A stretch of 26,291 nt of DNA, taken from positions 1-26,291 of the forward strand of contig JBGPJF010000029.1 of NCBI GenBank assembly GCA_041485285.1. Direction: 5' to 3'. The notes under the pieces are model-generated. The model was not told where the DNA came from and ran no database searches. It was given only the letters and a program-made list of their open reading frames with translations. Positions 7,341 to 13,601 of this stretch are shown piece by piece. Origin of the DNA: DATEUP01 sp041485285 (GTDB taxonomy: Archaea; Thermoplasmatota; DTKX01; DATEUP01). A program made the translations under genes and the position numbers. Numbering within the stretch: the first letter of the stretch is position 1; every line of letters begins with the position of its first letter.

Positions 7341-7763
7341 TTGAGCAAGAACTCAAGCAACCTTAAGCGAGCCAGCCGTGAACCGTTCCCTGACCTGGGG
7401 GGCCTCGATGTGTGCCTGAAGGTCAAGGACATTGATGCGTCCGTCAATTTCTACGGGCAGCTCGGCTTCCGACAAACGGAAGGCGAGCAGTCAAAGGGGT
7501 GGTCGGTGCAAGAGCGCAACGGAGTTAGGGTCGGACTTTTCCGCGACCACATCAAGGAAAACACCCTCAACTTCCGGGGCGGGGACATCGGCGCGATCGC
7601 AAAGGAGCTCGAGAAGCGGGGGCTGAAGCCCTACGATGTTCGGGTGCTGAACGACAAGGGCGTGGGGAACGCGTACGTCAAGGACCCGGACGGGAACGTG
7701 ATCTTCTTCGACTCGACCCCTGAGGAACTCCAGCGCAGGAAGGCGCAGATGGCGCGGCTGTAG
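7341..7763 (+). CDS. VOC (glyoxalase/bleomycin resistance-like) family protein
   Basis: The 140-residue product has the single vicinal-oxygen-chelate module pair expected for a dimeric VOC protein. The first beta-alpha unit is LDVCLKVKDIDASVNFYGQLGFRQ (~24-47). The last strand follows the family hallmark KDPDGNVIFFDSTPEEL (~114-130). The usual metal-ligand glutamate at the end of DPDGN-x-(I/L)-x-(F/E) is replaced by Phe-Phe-Asp, and no clear N-terminal His is seen, so it may not be a metal enzyme. TTG is the start because a strong SD (AGGAGTG) precedes it; no in-frame ATG occurs before the domain. It is cytoplasmic. Its substrate is unknown. Confidence 0.88.
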   Translation: MSKNSSNLKRASREPFPDLGGLDVCLKVKDIDASVNFYGQLGFRQTEGEQSKGWSVQERNGVRVGLFRDHIKENTLNFRGGDIGAIAKELEKRGLKPYDVRVLNDKGVGNAYVKDPDGNVIFFDSTPEELQRRKAQMARL

Positions 7764-7790
7764 GCGCAGCCGCGGGGCCAGCCCGACCGG

Positions 7791-8126
7791 TCACCCCTGG
7801 GTCACGATCGAGAATCGGGCCTGGCCCCAGTCCGATTCGAGCCGCGTGCGCATGAGGAACTGCCGTCCCAACACGACCCGCTCTCGGGAGGGACTCTCGA
7901 GCGCGCTGAGCACGTCGTCGAAGATGTCGGCGACCTGGATGCGCAAGAGGAACGCGCGAGCGCGAGCGGGCCCAAGAGCGGGGTCAATGTCCCGCTCCCC
8001 GCGGGCAACCAGCCCCAGCTGTGCAATTACAGAGGGGTGGAGCATGCCAAATTGTGCGCCGGTGTCGAGCAGGGCTTTGCCCACCCATCGGCGTCGCCCG
8101 TCCTCGGAATACAGTGTCACAGGCAC
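7791..8126 (-). CDS. Retropepsin-like aspartic protease (clan AA)
   Basis: This 111-residue protein carries the catalytic motif of single-domain aspartic proteases, ALLDTGAQFGMLHPSVIAQL, with the active Asp21 in DTGA (21-24). The downstream partner motif (RVVLGRQFLMRTRLESDW, 83-100) is typical of clan AA: hydrophobic-hydrophobic-Gly before the flap-side strand. Such proteases work as homodimers, each subunit giving one aspartate. The start is GTG 8126, since an in-frame TAG lies ten codons upstream. No signal peptide is present, so it acts in the cytosol. It lies 48 bp after the YwgA-like gene on the same strand, with no clear promoter of its own, suggesting an operon. The physiological target is unknown; the upstream partner is one possibility. 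Confidence 0.82.
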   Translation of the reverse strand: MPVTLYSEDGRRRWVGKALLDTGAQFGMLHPSVIAQLGLVARGERDIDPALGPARARAFLLRIQVADIFDDVLSALESPSRERVVLGRQFLMRTRLESDWGQARFSIVTQG

Positions 8127-8174
8127 GTAGAGCGCGCCGTTTGCGGCAGGCTAAGCGTCGACCCGCATGTGTAC

Positions 8175-8990
8175 TCACTCGGCCCGCATGGCGTCGACCC
8201 GCTGCCGGCCGCTCTCCGACACGAAGCCAATGTAATCGGGCGGTTGGCCCCGCGACTCACGCACCCGCTTGTAGAGCGCGATCTCCTCATCCCCGGTGCC
8301 CACGCGCTCGATGCCGATGTAGGCCGCGAATTTTCCCGCCCCAACTTCGCGCATCAGCGCGGCTCGCTCCCTGAAGAACTGTTGCTGGGCCTGCCAAAAC
8401 ACAGCCGGGGGTTCAGGCCGTTCCTTGGGGAGCTCGTCAGCGGCCTGCAACTCGAAAGCCGACCACTCCGTGCCGGCGTACCTACCCTTGAGCGCGTAGG
8501 TCAGCCCCGTGCGGATGAGCACGAGCTCCTCGATCTGCTCCCCGGTGAGCCACCCCCATCGCTTGACCGCTGAACGCACGACGCCTCGATCCCCGTCGTC
8601 CGCCCCCAGGAGCTCCTCTTCGGCGCCTCGCTTGGCCCGATAAACGCGAACGTGGGCCACCGGCGAATCCTCGTCGGAGTCCCCCGGCGAAACGGGGCTT
8701 GAGGTGGCACGGGAAAGGTCGCGCGACTCAATCTCGATGAGGCCTTCGTCTTCGAGCCGCTTCAGCGAGCCGTAGATCTCCTCGGAAAACGGCCCGTGCT
8801 TGAAGACCTTGAAGCCGAAGGAGCGGAGCGGACGGCGGGGCGTCAGGTCGAACACGCCGGGGTGGTGGGCCATGAAGAGGAGTTTTTGAAGTTTCTTCGC
8901 GCCGAAGAGCACGCCATCCGGGCTCTCGCAGATCGCCTGGAGGACAAGGCGGTCCGCCGGAGTGAGGGAGTTTCGAGTCATGGCGCGCAT
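8175..8990 (-). CDS. YwgA/Panacea (DUF4065)-like protein
   Basis: The N-terminal ~90 residues match the YwgA/SocA-like (Panacea) pattern: LFGAKKLQKLLFMAH (28-42), then FGFKVFKHGPFSEEIYGSL (58-76) and RLEDEGLIEIE (78-88), a winged-helix-like fold. An acidic linker (~96-110, SPGDSDEDSP) leads to an alpha-helical C-terminal half (~135-271) that I do not recognise. Panacea domains serve as antitoxins for many unrelated toxins and also occur near phage and mobile genes; YwgA-like archaeal homologues are largely uncharacterised. The ATG at 8990 lies 27 bp after a TATA box, so the mRNA is leaderless. The retropepsin-like gene follows on the same strand. The N-terminal assignment is by pattern; the toxin-antitoxin role is inference. 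Confidence 0.72.
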   Translation of the reverse strand: MRAMTRNSLTPADRLVLQAICESPDGVLFGAKKLQKLLFMAHHPGVFDLTPRRPLRSFGFKVFKHGPFSEEIYGSLKRLEDEGLIEIESRDLSRATSSPVSPGDSDEDSPVAHVRVYRAKRGAEEELLGADDGDRGVVRSAVKRWGWLTGEQIEELVLIRTGLTYALKGRYAGTEWSAFELQAADELPKERPEPPAVFWQAQQQFFRERAALMREVGAGKFAAYIGIERVGTGDEEIALYKRVRESRGQPPDYIGFVSESGRQRVDAMRAE

Positions 8991-9013
8991 TGGAACATAG
9001 GCCCCATTCCACG

Positions 9014-9020
9014 TATAAAA
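9014..9020 (-). promoter_or_regulatory. TATA box for the YwgA-like/retropepsin operon
   Basis: On the minus strand this reads TTTTATA, centred 27 bp before ATG 8990. The spacing places the transcription start on the A of the ATG, predicting a leaderless transcript. Confidence 0.65.
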
Positions 9021-9060
9021 CCGTGAGAGGGGGCTGAACGAAAGCGCTTCTCAATCTAGT

Positions 9061-9400
9061 CTAGAATGGTCCAACGGAAGCGCGCGAAGGCTCATGGGCG
9101 AATTCTATCCGCTGCGTAAGCCAATTGCGCTTCTGCCCCGAGACGATCACGAACTCGTTGCCATCGGGGTGGGCGACGGTCGCGATCGAGCGCCCGCTTG
9201 GCGTCTCCTCGGGCTTGTCGGTGAGGGCGCCGCCGTGGCGTTTCACGCGCGCCGCCATCGTCTTGACATTTCTTGATGTGGATCCAAATGGTGCGGTACC
9301 CCAGAATCGGTCCTTTCCCCATGAGCTCCCGGTCGGCGACCGGGCAAGAGCGCCCCAGAAGCGTTCCCCGTCGGCCGGCGGCCACGCCGATAGCCAACGC
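9061..9400 (-). pseudogene. Decayed VOC/glyoxalase-like pseudogene
   Basis: Pieces of one VOC domain are spread over two reading frames on the minus strand. From 5' to 3' they read LAIGVAA, then ADGERFWGAL, then PVADRELMGKGPILGYRTIW, IHIK, then NVKTMAARVKRHGGALTDKP and the hallmark VAHPDGNEFVIVSG before the stop at 9061. Joining them needs frame changes near 9378, 9342 and 9270; the last looks like one extra A in an AAGAAAT run. The order and content match a ~110-residue VOC protein, so this is one broken gene rather than several small ones. The N-terminus is not clear. Sequencing error cannot be excluded, but three shifts in 340 bp favour real decay. The next gene on the plus strand starts beyond it, at 9468. 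Confidence 0.7.
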
Positions 9401-9428
9401 GCGCCAGGAACGCGGCCGCGGCAACCCC

Positions 9429-9460
9429 TATATGGTGGCGTGCACCCTTGACCCAGGAGG
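9429..9460 (+). promoter_or_regulatory. TATA-like box and Shine-Dalgarno site of the gp19-domain gene
   Basis: TATAT (9429-9433) is followed by AGGAGG (9455-9460), seven bases before GTG 9468. The near-perfect SD fixes the GTG as the start and rules out the longer in-frame ATG starts upstream, which lie antisense to the VOC pseudogene. Confidence 0.6.
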
Positions 9461-9467
9461 CCCTCCA

Positions 9468-10481
9468 GTGGTCCGACGCCCCGCGGTAGCCGTGCTCGCG
9501 ATTCTCCTGATGCTATTCGCATCGCTTGCAGCGGCGGGGAGCGGAGGCAACGGCCACCAAGACGCAAATGACAACGACGACCAAGACGCGGGGGACGGCA
9601 TTTCCGACAACGAGCGAGCGGAGAATTCCGGGCACACGAGCCGCACGCACCACGCGACGATCCAGCTCTCCTCCGATGAAGGCGCTCACGGCAAGTTGGC
9701 GGGGCGACTCACGGCCAATTCAGATCGGTCGAGCGCAATAATCACGGCCACCGGTCCGTTCGGAAGGGCCCAGCCCGCGGTGTTGGATTGGGAAAAGGCG
9801 GCCATCAACGGCGACGGGACGCCCGCTACGATGCTGGTCAAGTTCCACGCCTCCGACCTTGGCGGCGGCGACTGGCGGTGCGTAGCAGTCGACATCTCGT
9901 TTCCCGAACTGACGGCGGACTCGGACAGGCTCACCCTCGAGGTCATCACCATTGCGCTCTCCAAGGTCTCGGACGACGGCGGCAAGGGCACGACGAAGTG
10001 CGAGATCCACGCGGGGGCGTCGGGCCCGCAGCCGGCGATCGCCCCGCGGGGGAACCGCACGACGCCCTTCGGCGCGTTCTCCTTCGAGGTCCAGATCAAC
10101 GGCACCGTGTACCCCTTCAAGTCGGCGAGCGGGCTGAAGATCGAACAAGCTGTCGTGGAGATTGAAGAAGGTGGCGTGAACCACAACACGACGAAGCTGC
10201 ACGCGTACAAGATCAACAGCACGAAACTGCAGAAGGTGATGATCACGCGCTGTCTCACGATCGCGAACCCGGACTGGCAGCACTGGTTCGAGGAGAAGGC
10301 GGGCCCGAACGGCCCGCCGGTGCGGCCCGTGGTGATAAGGTACTTCGACAAGCAGGGGTCGCCGGTGATGGCGCTGCATTATGCCGACGTCGCAATCCTC
10401 GACTACCAGGTTGACACCACGAACGAGAACGAGGTTTGCGAGACCATCACGCTGGCGCCTGGCGGCGTGCAGGTGGCTTGA
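9468..10481 (+). CDS. Secreted protein with a phage T4 gp19-like tail-tube domain
   Basis: The 337-residue product starts with a clear signal peptide (VRRPAVAVLAILLMLFASLAAA, residues ~2-23), then an Asp/Asn-rich linker (~28-48). A middle beta-rich region (~60-195) is not recognised. Residues ~200-337 match the gp19/TIGR02241 tail-tube family: FSFEVQINGTVYPFKSASGL, KIEQAVVEIEEGGVN, a KL...KLQKVMITRCLT segment, PDWQHWFEE, PVVIRYFDKQGSPVMALHY and the closing NENEVCETITLAPGGV. In phages and contractile injection systems this fold polymerises into the inner tube and is cytoplasmic. An exported copy with an extra domain is unusual. Four cysteines (138, 178, 262, 324) could form disulfides outside the cell. 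No sheath, baseplate or other tail genes lie nearby. It may form an extracellular filament or ring, but that is inference. Confidence 0.8.
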   Translation: MVRRPAVAVLAILLMLFASLAAAGSGGNGHQDANDNDDQDAGDGISDNERAENSGHTSRTHHATIQLSSDEGAHGKLAGRLTANSDRSSAIITATGPFGRAQPAVLDWEKAAINGDGTPATMLVKFHASDLGGGDWRCVAVDISFPELTADSDRLTLEVITIALSKVSDDGGKGTTKCEIHAGASGPQPAIAPRGNRTTPFGAFSFEVQINGTVYPFKSASGLKIEQAVVEIEEGGVNHNTTKLHAYKINSTKLQKVMITRCLTIANPDWQHWFEEKAGPNGPPVRPVVIRYFDKQGSPVMALHYADVAILDYQVDTTNENEVCETITLAPGGVQVA

Positions 10482-10532
10482 CAGTTCGCGGCCAAGAGAG
10501 GGGCAGTTAGCTGGGAGAGGTGGACGCCCTTC

Positions 10533-11015
10533 ATGGGGATGTACGGCCACCTGCGGCGCGTCACGCCGGAGTTCCTCAATCGGTTCCTCGATGGCGATGA
10601 GGCCGCTCGCAGCGAATTCGGAATCCCCGGGCCCGATGACCTGGACCTCGATAAGGATTGGAACGCGCTCGCGTACCTGATCAGCGGCAAGACCCCGCGC
10701 AAGCCGCTTCTGTGGACCGTGTGTGGCTGCCACCCCTGTCCCCTCGATCCAACGGATCCAGACACGACCCAATACCTCACGCCGAAAGAGGTCCGCCGAG
10801 TCGCGAAGGCCCTCGGGCGGCTGGATGAAGGAGAGGTCATGGAGCGGTACGAACCGAAGACGCTGGACGCACTCAGGATCTACCCGGGGTTCTGGGAGCG
10901 AAATGACGTGGACGGGGAACTCGGGCGAACGGTTCGAAGGCGGTTACGCGAGCTGCAAATGTTCTACCGCATCGCGGCCGAGCGAGGGATGGCGGTCATT
11001 GCGGAGCAGGCGTAG
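10533..11015 (+). CDS. DUF1877 family protein (YfbM-like)
   Basis: This 160-residue cytoplasmic protein shows the full DUF1877 pattern. It begins MGMYGHLRRVTPEFLNRFL, has the acidic segment DLDLDKDWNALAYLISG (~36-52), the central YLTPKEVRRVAKALGRLDEG (~81-100), the MERYEPKTLDALRIYPGFW stretch (~103-121) and the C-terminal RELQMFYRIAAERGMAVI helix (~138-155). Length matches the family. A ribosome site GAGGTG lies about ten bases before ATG 10533. The gene follows the gp19-domain gene by 51 bp on the same strand and may be co-transcribed. The family fold is known (YfbM), but its role is not; no catalytic motif is evident. Confidence 0.9.
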   Translation: MGMYGHLRRVTPEFLNRFLDGDEAARSEFGIPGPDDLDLDKDWNALAYLISGKTPRKPLLWTVCGCHPCPLDPTDPDTTQYLTPKEVRRVAKALGRLDEGEVMERYEPKTLDALRIYPGFWERNDVDGELGRTVRRRLRELQMFYRIAAERGMAVIAEQA

Positions 11016-11064
11016 GTCGTTTCCTCGCCGGCAAACGGCAGGAGCTCCGCCGGGCCGATGGTGA

Positions 11065-11070
11065 TTTATC
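11065..11070 (+). promoter_or_regulatory. TATA-like box for the DUF559-like nuclease gene
   Basis: TTTATC, in GATTTATCC, lies about 33 bp before ATG 11101. This predicts a short leader of a few bases. Confidence 0.4.
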
Positions 11071-11100
11071 CAGCCCAGCCCTCTCCAAAGATTCGTCCCC

Positions 11101-11634
11101 ATGGGGTTCTTCGGTCCTGTAGTAGAGCAATCCGCCACCGACCAACGGCGCGCGGCCACATGGCTGCGCCTCCAGCAGGAGGCCTCCGCGCGGCCCGGAG
11201 CAGCCCTCGTCGCGACCAACATCGGCCAGGTGTGGATGTCCCCGATCGAAGCGGGGCTTTACAAGGCGATGACCGCAGAGGGCCTTGTGCCCACGCCACA
11301 GTTCTGCGTGCAGGGGTACTACGTGGACTTCGCGTTCCCCGACATTCAGTACGCGGTGGAGGCCGACGGGGCCGCTTATCACAGTGGGGCAGCCAAGCAG
11401 CGCGACAACAAGCGGGACTGGATTCTGAAGAACGCCGGGTGGAAGGTGCAGCGCTTCCATGGGTCGACGATCAATGACCGGGCGGGCAACTGCGCATTTG
11501 TGGTGAAGCGGGAAGTCGAGGCGGCGCGGGCGGCGGTGCGCCAGCGACAACCCGCACCATCTGCGGCCTTGCCAGCTGTGGAACCGCGCCGCGGGCTACT
11601 CGAGAGAATCGTGCGGATGCTAAGGGGCCGCTAG
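11101..11634 (+). CDS. DUF559-like (PD-(D/E)XK, Vsr-related) endonuclease
   Basis: The central part of this 177-residue protein matches the DUF559/very-short-patch-repair endonuclease fold. The elements in order are SPIEAGLYKAM (Glu50), FCVQGYYVDFAFP (Asp76), YAVEADGAAYHSG (Glu88-x-Asp89), a helix with RDNKRDWILKNAGWKV, and the closing strand VQRFHGSTI. The acidic residues fit a PD-(D/E)XK metal site. The N-terminal ~45 residues are helical and unassigned; the C-terminal ~35 are basic and Pro/Ala-rich. It is cytoplasmic. Such proteins are common in mobile or defence contexts and often lack known substrates. It converges on the DUF7557-like gene with only five bases between them. The nuclease assignment rests on motifs. 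Confidence 0.83.
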   Translation: MGFFGPVVEQSATDQRRAATWLRLQQEASARPGAALVATNIGQVWMSPIEAGLYKAMTAEGLVPTPQFCVQGYYVDFAFPDIQYAVEADGAAYHSGAAKQRDNKRDWILKNAGWKVQRFHGSTINDRAGNCAFVVKREVEAARAAVRQRQPAPSAALPAVEPRRGLLERIVRMLRGR

Positions 11635-11639
11635 GCCAT

Positions 11640-11864
11640 TCAAAGGCCCATCTCGCGCTTCACCTGCCGAATCGCTTTGAATTTTCCAGCTTTCACATAG
11701 CGGCGCGTCCGGTTGACGGCACGTTGGGTGTTGGGACCGAGCTCTTGGGCATCCTCGAGCAGGCGTTCGATTACGTCCGCGTAGCTTTCCCGGGGGTGGC
11801 TCTTCATGGCGCCGAGCCGCGCCATCAGGCTAATGGGAACTTGGAGGGTGGTCGTGGAAGTCAT
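11640..11864 (-). CDS. DUF7557-like small antitoxin-type protein
   Basis: This 74-residue protein begins MTSTTTLQVPISLMARLGAM and contains KSHPRESYADVIERLLEDA (21-39), the hallmark of small archaeal DUF7557/VapB-like proteins: a beta strand and two helices resembling ribbon-helix-helix DNA-binding domains. The basic C-terminal half (NRTRRYVKAGKFKAIRQVKR) may contact a partner or DNA. VapB-like proteins usually precede a PIN-domain toxin, but no PIN gene follows here; downstream is the convergent nuclease gene. It is therefore an orphan antitoxin, a regulator, or the partner of something elsewhere. It lies 82 bp after the DUF488 gene on the same strand. The start is ATG 11864. Confidence 0.8.
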   Translation of the reverse strand: MTSTTTLQVPISLMARLGAMKSHPRESYADVIERLLEDAQELGPNTQRAVNRTRRYVKAGKFKAIRQVKREMGL

Positions 11865-11946
11865 GACAGCGTCGCTACCTTCCAACAAAATGGAGCTTGC
11901 TGTTAGAGCACACGTTGGTTGTGGGAAGAGACGCAAGTGAGACACG

Positions 11947-12405
11947 CTACAGGTGCTCCACCCGGAACCCCTCTTTGGCGAGCCGCTTCGCGAGGATCCC
12001 GCGGTGGCACTCGCTCGGATCCTTCTCGAGGCACAACAGCGCGGAAGGCGTCTTTCTCGCGAGGCTAGCCGCCTCGCGCAACGCGCTGCGCTGACCGGAG
12101 AGGTGCTTCGTGTACGCGGGCGCGATGTCGGCAAACTCGGCGCCGCCCTTCTTGCGGTCGAGCAGCTCGCGCGGCGCGCCGAGCTGGGGCAGGTGCACGT
12201 ACGCGAGGCCCTCGGCCTCCGCGCTGGCGCGCAGCGCCTTCCCCGAGAAGCCGGGCTTGCGCGAGCGAGGGACGGAGCGAACATCGAGCAGTTGCGCGAC
12301 ACCGGCCGCCCGCAAGGCGTTCATGAGCGCCTTGGGTGTGCGCCCCGAGTAGCCGATCGTGAAGAGCAGCGGCGAATCGTCGGCCGTCAGCCGGGTCCTC
12401 TTCAC
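11947..12405 (-). CDS. DUF488 family protein
   Basis: The product (152 residues from GTG 12405) carries the DUF488 signatures: LLFTIGYSGRTPKALMNALR (~13-32), LLDVRSVPRSRKPGFSGKAL (~39-58), YVHLPQLGAPREL (~69-81) and the C-terminal LLCLEKDPSECHRGILAKRL (~123-142), where Cys125, Cys133 and His134 are the conserved cluster. The family is widespread and its function is unsettled; a nucleic-acid or nucleotide-linked role has been suggested. TTG 12426 is an alternative start, but it falls inside an operator-like palindrome and at or upstream of the predicted transcription start, so GTG 12405 is preferred. It is cytoplasmic and may be co-transcribed with the DUF7557-like gene. Confidence 0.88.
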   Translation of the reverse strand: MKRTRLTADDSPLLFTIGYSGRTPKALMNALRAAGVAQLLDVRSVPRSRKPGFSGKALRASAEAEGLAYVHLPQLGAPRELLDRKKGGAEFADIAPAYTKHLSGQRSALREAASLARKTPSALLCLEKDPSECHRGILAKRLAKEGFRVEHL

Positions 12406-12418
12406 GGCCAATCGCGCG

Positions 12419-12434
12419 CCCTGCAAATGCAGGG
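12419..12434 (-). promoter_or_regulatory. Perfect palindrome CCCTGCA-N2-TGCAGGG at the DUF488 promoter
   Basis: A 7-bp perfect inverted repeat with a two-base spacer lies between a TATA-like box (12445-12452, CTTAAAGA on the minus strand) and the GTG start at 12405, covering the predicted transcription start. The position fits a repressor site. No candidate regulator is adjacent except the DUF7557-like protein in the same operon. Confidence 0.5.
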
Positions 12435-12444
12435 AGTTGCCACG

Positions 12445-12452
12445 TCTTTAAG
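12445..12452 (-). promoter_or_regulatory. TATA-like box of the DUF488 gene
   Basis: CTTAAAGA on the minus strand, about 26 bp before the predicted transcription start near 12422. Confidence 0.45.
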
Positions 12453-12699
12453 GAAAACTACTCGACCCGCGGGGGTCGGCCGGGGTGGGGGTAAAGACCA
12501 GGGCCCCCGCGGGTGGTCCAGGTAAACGACCCCCTTTCCTTGCGCTGTTTGCCCGGTGTTTTAGGCCGGACATTCTCGCTTTGGGTCTCGGGCTTTTCAG
12601 GGCCTTCGACAGGTGCCGTCTCCTGAACTCACCCCTGCTATGGGGGCGCTGGCAATACAAGGGTGGTTCAATGGTTGGAGGGGGGTGGATGGGGGGTCG
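12453..12699. other. Intergenic region without a recognisable gene
   Basis: About 250 bp. It contains a 6-bp-stem inverted repeat CGACCC-GCGG-GGGTCG (12463-12478) and a G-rich stretch. Short open frames on both strands lack domain-like composition. Nothing else is recognised. Confidence 0.4.
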
Positions 12700-13170
12700 T
12701 TATGGGAGCACGTCTTCGCGTCGGGTCGACGCGTCGCGGTAAACCTGCTTGTTGAAGTCCCAACCAAATTGCTGGTGGAACGAGGCGAAATCTTCGACTT
12801 CAGCGGTGAGCGGGTCGGCGAGGCCCGCGCCAAACCAAGCGGCGAAAGCCGAAATGGGGTCCGTGTCTGGGTGCATGTAGAACCGGATTCGGTCGCCTCC
12901 GGAACCCCGCAAGGCCGTCGCCCATTCAACAACGGCGGTCGTGGTGTCCCCGGGGCACAACAAGACGGCCAACACCCACCATAATGGAGTCGCTGGCGTG
13001 GGCGGGGCACCCGTCGGGCCTACCGCCGCGAGGTTCCGTCGGATCTTTTTGACCTCGTCCTTGGCGATCGACAGGCACGGACCCGATTGGGCCCAAATCC
13101 ACCCCTTCATCCGTGGGTGGTTCTGGGCCACGGTACGGGCGAAGTCGGGTTGAGACGGTCTGGGCGCCAT
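12700..13170 (-). CDS. Unrecognised 156-residue protein, divergent from a winged-helix regulator
   Basis: I do not recognise this protein. It starts MAPRPSQPDFARTVAQNHPR and includes MKGWIWAQSGPCLSIAKDEV (~21-40), a moderately hydrophobic segment TPLWWVLAVLLCPGDTTTAV (~61-80) that is too short and interrupted to be a sure membrane helix, and IRFYMHPDTDPISAFAAWFG (~94-113) with aromatic residues. The last 40 residues are polar (FHQQFGWDFNKQVYRDAS). Support for it being a real gene comes from its promoter: the TATA box at 13194-13200 is centred 27 bp before ATG 13170, giving a leaderless mRNA. It shares that box with the winged-helix gene on the other strand, so that regulator probably controls it. 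Confidence 0.6.
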   Translation of the reverse strand: MAPRPSQPDFARTVAQNHPRMKGWIWAQSGPCLSIAKDEVKKIRRNLAAVGPTGAPPTPATPLWWVLAVLLCPGDTTTAVVEWATALRGSGGDRIRFYMHPDTDPISAFAAWFGAGLADPLTAEVEDFASFHQQFGWDFNKQVYRDASTRREDVLP

Positions 13171-13193
13171 TGGCGGTGGATAGGCGCGGAGCC

Positions 13194-13200
13194 TATATAT
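13194..13200. promoter_or_regulatory. Shared bidirectional TATA box
   Basis: TATATAT is self-complementary in its core and lies 27 bp before ATG 13170 (minus) and 29 bp before ATG 13226 (plus). Both distances fit archaeal TATA-to-start spacing, so one box may serve both divergent leaderless genes. Confidence 0.65.
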
Positions 13201-13205
13201 GATAG

Positions 13206-13221
13206 CACAATAGGTATTGTG
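13206..13221 (+). promoter_or_regulatory. Operator palindrome CACAAT-AGGT-ATTGTG
   Basis: A perfect 6-bp inverted repeat with a 4-bp spacer lies between the shared TATA box and the start of the winged-helix gene. A bound dimer would cover the plus-strand transcription start and abut the TATA box, so it could repress both directions. Confidence 0.65.
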
Positions 13222-13225
13222 TTTG

Positions 13226-13591
13226 ATGAAATCAAGCGTATCGGTGCTCGAGGAGGGGGTCGAGCTGCGGCTAGCCTACGAGCTTGTGGCGGAGGACGGA
13301 GATCTACGACGCGGCATCCTGCACGAACTCCTCGGCAAGCCCCGGCGGTATGCGGACCTCAAGGCTCTGCTCCGAGGCCGCCGCGATCATAACCTCACCG
13401 TGGCGCTCACACGGCTCCAGCGCGACGGGCTCATCGACCGGCGGACGAACGCCCGCCAGAAGCCCATCGTGCACACCTACGAGCTTTCGCCGCTCGGGAT
13501 CCAGGTAATTTTGGCAATGCAGACCATTCGCCCCCTCGGCGAAATCCTGGAAGCGTACCAGGTGGGGCGGAAGGCGAGCACGCGCAAATGA
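13226..13591 (+). CDS. Winged-helix transcriptional regulator (HxlR/PadR-like)
   Basis: This 121-residue protein is a single winged helix. Helix 1 is RRGILHELLGKPR (28-40), the HTH is RYADLKALLRGRRDHNLTVALTRLQRDGLI (41-70), and the wing contains RRTNARQKPIVHTYELSPLG (72-91). A C-terminal helix (92-112) is likely the dimer interface, as in HxlR/PadR-type regulators. ATG 13226 is chosen because TTG 13217, in the same frame, would lie upstream of the predicted transcription start and inside the operator. The palindrome directly upstream suggests autoregulation and control of the divergent gene. No cysteine or obvious ligand site is visible, so the signal is unknown. Confidence 0.85.
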   Translation: MKSSVSVLEEGVELRLAYELVAEDGDLRRGILHELLGKPRRYADLKALLRGRRDHNLTVALTRLQRDGLIDRRTNARQKPIVHTYELSPLGIQVILAMQTIRPLGEILEAYQVGRKASTRK

Positions 13592-13601
13592 GGCGCCGCC
13601 A

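Noticed and set aside
9273..9467. N-terminal extension of the gp19-domain protein to ATG 9273.
   Set aside because: It would put about 65 residues ahead of a clear signal peptide and run antisense to the VOC pseudogene, while a strong Shine-Dalgarno site fixes GTG 9468.
12485..12742. Small plus-strand frame of 85 codons in the 12.5 kb gap.
   Set aside because: No promoter, ribosome site or family pattern, and a Gly/Arg-rich sequence expected by chance in this composition.
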